Of a DNA stretch of 32,119 nt, positions 26,219 to 32,119 are shown piece after piece. Position 1 is the first letter of the stretch. Every line of letters begins with the position of its first letter. Under the pieces are notes generated by a model, which was not told the DNA's origin, searched no databases, and saw only the letters and a program-made list of their open reading frames with translations. The stretch is from a virus. A program made the translations under genes and the position numbers. The stretch spans positions 1 to 32,119 of the IMG/VR virus record IMGVR_UViG_3300022903_000003. One strand, 5' to 3'.

Positions 26219-26920
26219 GTGGCAAATCGTACCCTTTTCCTTACGGAAAGTGCGCCCAGATCAGGCATGCGTCTTGGTCGGCACGTTAACCATGACCCAC
26301 GAAGTAGGGCATTCCCTCACCCGACCGACCTAACAGCCGCTTCTAAGTCCGTCGAATGGAAGCGCCACTCTCCGATATTCGATCAGGGTGATATCGGTTC
26401 TTGTACCGGAAATGCTGCTTCTGGCCTGGTTGCCACGGATTCTAAGTACCGAAACGGCCGTAACGACTGTTCTGAGCGTGACGCGCTGGTCATTTACGAG
26501 CGCGCTACGCAGATTGATAGCTTTGATGGCTCCTATCCTCCGGATGACACTGGTTCGGACGGTCTGAGCGTTATGAAGGTGCTGAAGGAGCAGGGATACG
26601 TCAAGAGCTACCAGCATGCGTTCACTTTCGCTGCTATGGCCACGGCTCTTCAGGAACGTCCTGTCATCGTGGGTATCCAGTGGCAGAATGACATGTACAG
26701 CCCTGACGAGAACGGCGTTGTGCGTTGGTCTGGTGGCGTTGTAGGCGGTCATGAGTTCGTTGTGCGTGGTCTGGACGCTGTGAAGCAGCTTGTTATCTGT
26801 GATAACTCGTGGGGAGACTCGTGGGGTGTGGCTGGCTCCTTCAAGGTCCCGTACGCCGACTTCACTAAGGCTCTTGCGGCTGATGGTGACGTGACAATCC
26901 CGCGATGGTGGAATGAGTAA
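26219..26920 (+). CDS. Papain-like (C1 family) cysteine protease
   Basis: This encodes 233 residues from a GTG with GGAGGTAAATTC before it. The papain-like order is visible: FDQGDIGSCTGNAAS (Gln and catalytic Cys), GGHEFVVRG (catalytic His) and CDNSWGDSWGVAGSFKVPYA (Asn, and the NSWG..WG..G signature). No signal peptide is visible, so it is predicted to act in the cytoplasm or as a virion part. It sits between the terminase subunits, where no protease is needed for packaging. It could process a structural protein, or a host or phage toxin. Confidence 0.87.
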   Translation: MANRTLFLTESAPRSGMRLGRHVNHDPRSRAFPHPTDLTAASKSVEWKRHSPIFDQGDIGSCTGNAASGLVATDSKYRNGRNDCSERDALVIYERATQIDSFDGSYPPDDTGSDGLSVMKVLKEQGYVKSYQHAFTFAAMATALQERPVIVGIQWQNDMYSPDENGVVRWSGGVVGGHEFVVRGLDAVKQLVICDNSWGDSWGVAGSFKVPYADFTKALAADGDVTIPRWWNE

Positions 26921-26929
26921 TACAAAAGC

Positions 26930-26990
26930 TTCGTGGGGGCTGTGCCTAAACGGCGGACAGTCTTAAACATCTTAGCCGAGTGCCCACGAA
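26930..26990 (+). other. tRNA-like hairpin next to the tRNA genes
   Basis: TTCGTGGG and CCCACGAA form an 8-bp outer stem over 61 bases, followed by ACA. Inside, CTGTGCC-TAAAC-GGC(GG)ACAG forms a second stem. No anticodon arm with a 7-base loop and no TTCGAAT T-loop are found, so it is not a standard tRNA. It may be a tRNA relic or a processing or terminator structure. Confidence 0.4.
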
Positions 26991-26993
26991 CAA

Positions 26994-27066
26994 ATGCGGG
27001 TAGCTTAATTGGAAAAGCTCTGGTCTCCAAAACCAGCATATCTAGGTTCGAATCCTAGCCCGCGTG
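26994..27066 (+). tRNA. tRNA-Trp (CCA anticodon)
   Basis: The acceptor ATGCGGG pairs with CCCGCGT (one T-G wobble). There is a 4-bp D stem GCTT/AAGC, an anticodon stem CTGGT/ACCAG with loop CTCCAAA, and a T arm CTAGG-TTCGAAT-CCTAG. The discriminator base is G, as expected for Trp. CCA is not encoded. Confidence 0.93.
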
Positions 27067-27070
27067 CTAA

Positions 27071-27142
27071 TGATCCGTAACTCAATGGCAGAGTAGCGCC
27101 CTGTTAAGGCGTCGGTTGTAGGTTCGAATCCTACCGGATCAG
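27071..27142 (+). tRNA. tRNA-Asn (GTT anticodon)
   Basis: The acceptor TGATCCG/CGGATCA is perfect. The D stem is ACTC/GAGT, the anticodon stem GCGCC/GGCGT with loop CTGTTAA, and the T arm GTAGG-TTCGAAT-CCTAC. The discriminator is G. CCA is not encoded. It lies four bases after the tRNA-Trp gene. Confidence 0.95.
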
Positions 27143-27189
27143 CTCATGATAAAATTGTGACATGCAGTTACTTATATTGAGGGGGCAGC

Positions 27190-28881
27190 ATGGCAGGAAA
27201 GACTAAGGAGGCTGGTCCCCTCTGCGGATTCACTTGGGATGACGCGGTGTGCCGTAAGCGTGGAGACCATATGTGTGAACCACGCGTGGCCAAGGTAGTC
27301 GGGTTTATCGAGAACATTTGTGTTCACACTAAGTCCGTATTTGCACGTAAGCCGTTTATCTTGGAGGAGTGGCAGCGTGACGAAATCGTTCGGCCGGTAT
27401 TCGGTACGGTTCGATACTCGGAGCAATGGGGCTGCTATATCCGGAGATATACGCTCGCGCACATCGAGTTGGGTCGTGGTAACGGCAAGTCTGAACTTGC
27501 AGCCGCTTTGGTTCTCTATCTGTTGGTGGCCGATGGGGAGGAGTCAGCCGAGGTTTACGGTGCTGCCAAGACCACTAAGCAGGCTGGTAAGGTCGGCGAA
27601 GTCGTAAAGCGCATGATGGAGCTTTCACCGCTCCTTTCCAAGCGTCTGAGCTACCACAAGCAGGCGCGTAGGCTTTCTGACCACAAGACCAACAGCTATT
27701 ACGAGGTTATTCCTGGTGACGCTGAGGGCGAGCTTGGCCACAACGCCTATGGCGTGGTCATTGACGAGTTCCTCACACAGGCTGATCCTGAATTGTTCGA
27801 CGCACTCCGTACGGCGCAAGGTAAGCGGCCACAGTCGCTCATCATCTGCTTCACTACGGCTGGCCAGACAGATGGGTTCGCGTATGAACAGCATAAAGAG
27901 ATGCAAAAGATCTCGGAGGATCCTAGTAGAGCACCACACATTTTCGTTTACTTGCGGAACGTACCGATGGATGCGGACCCTTGGGATGAGAGTTTGTGGA
28001 CGCTGGCTAATCCTGCGTTGGGGAAATTCCTGTCCTTGGACACGCTGCGAAATGAGGCGTTGGAAGCTAAAAATGACCCGGTAAAGGAAGTGGCGTTTCG
28101 TCAGTTCCGGCTGAATCAGTGGGTTGCCAACACGTCCATTTGGATGCAAATGACGACGTTCGACCCGTGTGCAGGCGTCGTGTGGGACTCGCCTGAGGCT
28201 CTGAGAGCGTCTCTGGCTGGCCGGGTAGCGTGGGGTGGCTTGGATATCGCCTCCAAGCTGGACCTGTGCGCCTGGTGTCTCCTGGTGCTGCCTACGAACG
28301 AGGAAGACCCCATTGACGTCATCTGGCGATTCTGGATACCCGAACGACCGATCAAGGAACTGGATCTAGCCACTACTGGCAAGTTCAGTCAGTGGATCGA
28401 AGACGGTTGGGTAACGGTGTCGGGTGACAACGTGTTGAACTTCGAGAAGGTATACGCCGATATTGAAGCTGATGCACAACTATTTGACATTCTAGGGTTT
28501 GACGTAGATGAATTCGCGTCATGGCCCGTGATTGAACGTGTGATGGCCTCTACTATGCTGACAGAAGAGGAGATTAGCGCGTACAAGAACACATATGAGC
28601 GTATGTCACCGGGTCTTGAGGGAGTTATGGGTCTGGCGCAAGATAAGCGCTGGGCGCACCACATGAACCCTGTAGCTCGCTGGTGTGTTGAAAATACCGA
28701 AGTGCGTTTTTCGCCAATGCATCCTGAGTTGATCCGAGTGGAGAAGCCAGAGCGCAACAAGACAGGCAAGCGCGTTGATGCTGTTCCCGCTTGGGCGATG
28801 GCAATGAATGCGTGGGACCTTCGTGGTAGTCGTGAAATCCCCACTTCGGCGTATGAAGACCATGATCTACTAATTATATAG
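27190..28881 (+). CDS. terL: Terminase large subunit
   Basis: This encodes 563 residues, with ATG after GAGGGGGCAGC. ATPase domain: Walker A IELGRGNGKSEL (residues 92-103), Walker B GVVIDEF (188-194) and a coupling motif near CFTTAGQ. Nuclease domain: GGLDIASKLDL (Asp, about 348), ADIEADAQLFDILG and later acidic residues, in the Terminase_1 arrangement. The N-terminus has three cysteines and a His that might bind zinc (GPLCGFTWDDAVCRKRGDHM). It drives DNA translocation into the prohead and cuts the concatemer. Confidence 0.95.
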   Translation: MAGKTKEAGPLCGFTWDDAVCRKRGDHMCEPRVAKVVGFIENICVHTKSVFARKPFILEEWQRDEIVRPVFGTVRYSEQWGCYIRRYTLAHIELGRGNGKSELAAALVLYLLVADGEESAEVYGAAKTTKQAGKVGEVVKRMMELSPLLSKRLSYHKQARRLSDHKTNSYYEVIPGDAEGELGHNAYGVVIDEFLTQADPELFDALRTAQGKRPQSLIICFTTAGQTDGFAYEQHKEMQKISEDPSRAPHIFVYLRNVPMDADPWDESLWTLANPALGKFLSLDTLRNEALEAKNDPVKEVAFRQFRLNQWVANTSIWMQMTTFDPCAGVVWDSPEALRASLAGRVAWGGLDIASKLDLCAWCLLVLPTNEEDPIDVIWRFWIPERPIKELDLATTGKFSQWIEDGWVTVSGDNVLNFEKVYADIEADAQLFDILGFDVDEFASWPVIERVMASTMLTEEEISAYKNTYERMSPGLEGVMGLAQDKRWAHHMNPVARWCVENTEVRFSPMHPELIRVEKPERNKTGKRVDAVPAWAMAMNAWDLRGSREIPTSAYEDHDLLII

Positions 28882-28891
28882 GAGTCGCGAC

Positions 28892-29107
28892 ATGTTCGGT
28901 TGGCGAAGGCTAATGAAACAGCGCGTAGTGGTCAACCTCAAGTCTGGTCGCGCGTTCCAAGGCATCATCATGCGACGTTCGGGGCCATTTATCTTCATGC
29001 TTCAGGTGGTTATGCACGAACCGGAGCTTTCGGATGGTGTTCCTGTTGATGGTGAGGTGGCCATTCCGGTCAGCGATATCGAATTCATTCAAAATGGAGG
29101 TGGGTAA
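28892..29107 (+). CDS. Small Sm/SH3-like protein before the portal
   Basis: This encodes 71 residues, with ATG after AGGAGTCGCGAC. RVVVNLKSGRAFQGIIMRRS, then GPFIFMLQ and GEVAIPVSDIEFIQ give a five-strand pattern like Sm or small SH3 barrels. Small proteins like this are often found between large terminase and portal in actinophages. Its TAATG end overlaps the portal start. Function unknown. Confidence 0.72.
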   Translation: MFGWRRLMKQRVVVNLKSGRAFQGIIMRRSGPFIFMLQVVMHEPELSDGVPVDGEVAIPVSDIEFIQNGGG

Positions 29108-30630
29108 TGGCGTTTGTCGTAAGCTCAGGCGTCATTTCACAGTCCACTAGTCCTCTTTACCTGCGCAGAACTGCACTAGACTTGCGACTGCCCACAATGG
29201 AAGACGTTCAGACGTACGGCTACATTTACCGAAAGCAGCCTAACGTTCGAATGGTTGTGTCGTTTCTGGCGCGAAATATTGCACAGTTGAAGCTGAAGGT
29301 ATACCAGAAGAATGGAAATGACCGTAAGGAGCAGACTGAACACCCTCTGACGCTGCTTATGGCTAATCCGTCCCCTACGGTTACCGCATACCGGACTATG
29401 TACGGCGTGGTGGCGGATTACGCTATCTATGACGCTGCGTACCTGCTCAAAATGAGGGATGCCGACACGGGGCAGATGTCTCTTGTCCGGCTTCCTCCGG
29501 AACTAGTCGATCCTGGTGGCGATAACTGGTACACACCGGAGTACTTCACGTTCTACGGGACCAAAAAGCCACAGGAATTTGATGCTAGTGACGTTGTGTA
29601 CTTTAGAGGCTACAGTCCTGAGGGTGATCTAGGGGGTTCTTCTCCTATTGAGGCACTCAGGCAGGAACTTGCCGAAGGGTACCAGGCTTCGCGCTACCGA
29701 GAGCAGTTGTGGAAGAATGGCGCGCGTATGTCCGGCTACATTGAGCGGCCAGCAGACGCGCCTAAGTGGGATGACATTAAAATCAATCGTTTCAAGAAGG
29801 CATGGCAGTCTCAGTACGCGGGAGATGGGCCGCAAGCAGGTGGTACGCCTATCCTGGAAGACGGAATGACGTATAGGCCCGCTGCAATGTCTGCCGAACA
29901 GGCACAATACATCGAAAGCCGTAGGCTGACCCGTGAAGAGGCAGCCATTGCCTACCATATTCCGCCTCCGATGGTGGGAATTCTGGACCATGCAACGTTT
30001 AGCAACATTGAAGAGCAGCACAAGATGCTGTATCAGGACACGCTTGGTCCGTGGCTTACGCAAATCGAGCAGGAAATCAATCTTCAGCTTCTTGCTGATA
30101 AGGACATAGAGGCTAGGCCGAATATCCTACGAAAGACCTACGTAGAGTTCAACATCGCGGAGAAGCTGGAAGGCTCCTTTGAGGAGCAGTCTTCTGCGCT
30201 CTCTACGCTGGTTGGTGGACCTGTCATGACCAGGAACGAGGGACGCGCGAAGCTGAACCTTCCTTCGGTTGAAGGTGGGGATGAGCTGGTTACCCCTCTG
30301 AACGTCACTACGGGCGGACAGGATAGCCCGCAGGACGGGGGAGACCCTACGCCTACCCCTGACGCTCCGAAGCCAGCAGAGGAAGCCTCAGCGCCTCCTA
30401 AGGGCTTCGTGGCCCGCATGAAGCAGGTAACGATGTCCAAGTACGGTGCTGGCGTTGATGACTGGTTCTCTGAAGAGCGCTGGTCTCGCGAGCTTGCTCC
30501 TCATATGGGAGGGCAAGAGGCTAACGCCTATGTCCGCGCTGTGAAGAATTGGCTGGACATGGCAGCAAGGCAGGATGACCCGAAAGACGCTATAAAGGCT
30601 GTCTTCAACGTATTGGAGAGTGACGAATGA
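29107..30630 (+). CDS. Portal protein (HK97-type)
   Basis: This encodes 507 residues and matches the Phage_portal family: VRMVVSFLARNIAQLKLKVY, HPLTLLMANPSPTVTAYRTM, VVYFRGYSPEGDLGGSSPIE, EDGMTYRPAAMSAEQAQYIE and ITREE-like LTREEAAIAYHIPPPMVGIL. The C-terminal part (about 390-507) is a Pro/Asp-rich linker and a helical tail. It forms the dodecameric DNA channel at one head vertex. It overlaps the protease gene by ATGA. Confidence 0.95.
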   Translation: MAFVVSSGVISQSTSPLYLRRTALDLRLPTMEDVQTYGYIYRKQPNVRMVVSFLARNIAQLKLKVYQKNGNDRKEQTEHPLTLLMANPSPTVTAYRTMYGVVADYAIYDAAYLLKMRDADTGQMSLVRLPPELVDPGGDNWYTPEYFTFYGTKKPQEFDASDVVYFRGYSPEGDLGGSSPIEALRQELAEGYQASRYREQLWKNGARMSGYIERPADAPKWDDIKINRFKKAWQSQYAGDGPQAGGTPILEDGMTYRPAAMSAEQAQYIESRRLTREEAAIAYHIPPPMVGILDHATFSNIEEQHKMLYQDTLGPWLTQIEQEINLQLLADKDIEARPNILRKTYVEFNIAEKLEGSFEEQSSALSTLVGGPVMTRNEGRAKLNLPSVEGGDELVTPLNVTTGGQDSPQDGGDPTPTPDAPKPAEEASAPPKGFVARMKQVTMSKYGAGVDDWFSEERWSRELAPHMGGQEANAYVRAVKNWLDMAARQDDPKDAIKAVFNVLESDE

Positions 30631-31379
30631 CTCAGCTTAAGCGCGATTTTGGCGCGCAGGTGAAGTCTGCCAACGACGAGACTGGAGAGGTTGAAGCACT
30701 CGTTGCGACCTACGACGTTGATAGCGTTGGCGACAAAATCATTCCGGGAGCGTTTGAGAAGACGCTGAAGGAGTGGAAGGAAAGCGGGGACAACATCCCG
30801 TGGATTTGGTCGCACAAGCACGACGACCTTGACGCCTATCTTGGTGAGATTACCGATATCAAGGAAACGAAGGATGGTCTGCTGGTTAAGGCCAAGCATG
30901 ACATGGACCATCCGGCTTCTAAGCGAGCTTTCGACCTGATGAAGTCGGGTAAGATCAAAAACTTCTCGTTTGCCTACGAGGTAAAGGACGGGGAGTTTGT
31001 TGATGAGACCGTGGATGAAGATAAGGGATTGAAGGCTCAGTATTTCGCGCTGAAGGAGCTGAAGATTTTTGAGGCTGGCCCTTGTTTGATTGGTGCCAAC
31101 CAAAATACGCGCCTTCTTGGCGCTAAGCGAGCCGACGTTATTGTGGAGGTTAAGGGCGAGGACTTTAGCAATGCTGGCGTCTTTGTTGAAATAAATGACC
31201 TTGCAATGATGCGTGATATACTTGAAGACGCGGGGTACAAGTGTATTCCGCCCACTGACGACAATTCCGATTCTGCCAAGGGTACTCCCGATGAGCGTTC
31301 CGGCGAAAAGGCGTCAACTGCACGGATTAAGTTGGACCTGGATCTATTCGAAACAGATGTAAGGGAGTACCTTTCATGA
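30627..31379 (+). CDS. Prohead protease (HK97 family, U35-type)
   Basis: This encodes 250 residues, with the start in an ATGA overlap. VEALVATYDVDSVGDKIIPG and AFEKTLKEW, then WIWSHKHDDLDAYLG (catalytic His63 or His65) and KIKNFSFAYEV (catalytic Ser114) give the herpes-type Ser protease fold of HK97 gp4. It removes scaffold segments from capsid protein during maturation. The C-terminal 70 residues are acidic and may target the protease to the prohead. Confidence 0.93.
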   Translation: MTQLKRDFGAQVKSANDETGEVEALVATYDVDSVGDKIIPGAFEKTLKEWKESGDNIPWIWSHKHDDLDAYLGEITDIKETKDGLLVKAKHDMDHPASKRAFDLMKSGKIKNFSFAYEVKDGEFVDETVDEDKGLKAQYFALKELKIFEAGPCLIGANQNTRLLGAKRADVIVEVKGEDFSNAGVFVEINDLAMMRDILEDAGYKCIPPTDDNSDSAKGTPDERSGEKASTARIKLDLDLFETDVREYLS

Positions 31380-32119
31380 CTATTGATGAGGCTAAGGCCG
31401 CGCTTGAGGCTCACCTCAAGTCCGCGCGCGCTATTGCCGTAAAGGCTGAGCAGGAGAATCGGGACTTTACCGAGACTGAGCAGCATGACCTGAACGAGTG
31501 CCTTCTGAAGGCGAAGGAAGCCAAGGATGTGCTCGACAATGACAAGAACCGTAGTTCGATGCTGGACACTATCAAGGCTCTTGGTGAGGGTGTTGAGCTG
31601 AACGACGGTAAGCGAGAGACTGAGACGGCGAGTGGCCTGATTATCCCTGGTAAGAACGGCTCCATTGGTGAGCAGTTCGTTAAGCACCAGGCGTTTCAGG
31701 ACCTTCAGAAGAGTCTTCCGCAGAGTCCGAACAGCATGGGCAAGATGCGCATTGAGAGCGCGTCTGTCGGTGTGAAGACCCTGGTTACTGGCGCTGATGA
31801 CACTTCGGCTGGCGTTTTCGTCATGTCCGAGCGGCGTCAGCGGTACGAAGAGCTGGGACGGCGCGAGTTCGTCATGCGGTCACTGGTCAGCGTTCAGACT
31901 ACTCAGTCGGACACGATTGACTATGTGATCACTGAGACCACGAACACGAATGCGGCTGCCCCGGTTGCTGAGGCGACTACGGACGCGCTTCCGACTCAGA
32001 ACCAGACCACTGGCCCCCTGGTGAACAACGCTGGTGGTGGCTACAAGCCGCAGGGCGCGCTTGCCTACAGCACCGCTTCGACTACGGTTAAGACCCTGGC
32101 TGAGTGGATGCCTGTCACC
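31376..32119 (+). CDS. Major capsid protein (HK97 fold), N-terminal part
   Basis: It starts at the ATG in an ATGA overlap with the protease stop and runs off the window after 248 codons. The first about 100 residues are helical and charged (MTIDEAKAALEAHLKSARAI, then AEQENRDFTETEQHDLNECL), like the delta/scaffold domain removed by the prohead protease. The capsid domain follows (GVKTLVTGADDTSAGVFVMS, then DYVITETTNTNAAAPVAEA and TTVKTLAEWMPVT, the E-loop and spine-helix area). The order protease then capsid is standard. Confidence 0.9.
   Translation, partial: MTIDEAKAALEAHLKSARAIAVKAEQENRDFTETEQHDLNECLLKAKEAKDVLDNDKNRSSMLDTIKALGEGVELNDGKRETETASGLIIPGKNGSIGEQFVKHQAFQDLQKSLPQSPNSMGKMRIESASVGVKTLVTGADDTSAGVFVMSERRQRYEELGRREFVMRSLVSVQTTQSDTIDYVITETTNTNAAAPVAEATTDALPTQNQTTGPLVNNAGGGYKPQGALAYSTASTTVKTLAEWMPVT

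Noticed and set aside
27150-27178. TATATT box before the large terminase gene as a promoter
   Set aside because: No -35 box at a suitable distance; the AT-rich gap after tRNA-Asn explains it equally well.

Overview
The window looks like a tailed-phage (siphovirus-type, HK97-fold capsid) genome segment from an actinobacterial host. The host inference rests on a WhiB-family regulator with the C-x22-C-x2-C-x5-C cysteine pattern, frequent GTG and TTG starts, an actinobacterial DUF7455-type zinc protein and strong AGGAGGGCA-like ribosome binding sites. By eye the base composition is moderate in GC, lower than a typical Streptomyces chromosome. No integrase or recognisable immunity repressor is visible, so lifestyle cannot be decided from this window.

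Layout. (1) 1-2995, plus strand: the end of the lysis/tail region, with the C-terminus of a GH25-type endolysin, a small holin-like protein and a 787-residue tail fibre carrying an SGNH esterase domain. It ends at a strong bidirectional terminator (2997-3034). (2) 3040-23182, minus strand: about 50 tightly packed, often overlapping genes. They include a lipoprotein glycerophosphodiesterase, two minimal kinase-like proteins, an HNH nuclease, a WhiB regulator, a metallophosphoesterase, a MazZ-like dNTP pyrophosphohydrolase, family A DNA polymerase, an SSB-like protein, a Toprim primase-like protein, a RecB/Cas4-type nuclease, a RuvC-like resolvase and a RepA-like RecA-fold ATPase. Many others are small zinc-binding or single-membrane-segment proteins. 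(3) 23183-23497: a divergent control region with an array of repeated operator-like sites. (4) 23498-25159, plus strand: small genes ending in an AT-rich GIY-YIG nuclease. (5) 25160-25510: noncoding, repeat-bearing DNA that may hold the packaging site. (6) 25511-32119, plus strand: packaging and head genes, in the order small terminase, papain-like protease, tRNA-Trp, tRNA-Asn, large terminase, portal, prohead protease and the start of the major capsid gene.

The head genes lie to the right of the replication block while lysis genes lie to the left. The natural genome ends are therefore probably inside the window (near 25.2-25.5 kb), and the sequence is probably a circularised or permuted assembly, or a concatemer junction. 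This is inference.

The replication functions form a near-complete set: primase-like Toprim, RepA-like ATPase, PolA with 3'-5' exonuclease, SSB-like, RuvC and RecB/Cas4 nuclease. The most striking regulatory pattern is a repeated composite on the minus strand. At four gene boundaries a terminator hairpin carries the TTGACA -35 box of the next promoter in, or overlapping, its loop, and the 3' arm of the hairpin forms the -35/-10 spacer. The other leading candidates are the two half-kinase paralogues, the operator array at 23.24-23.41 kb and the protease plus tRNA insert between the terminase genes.
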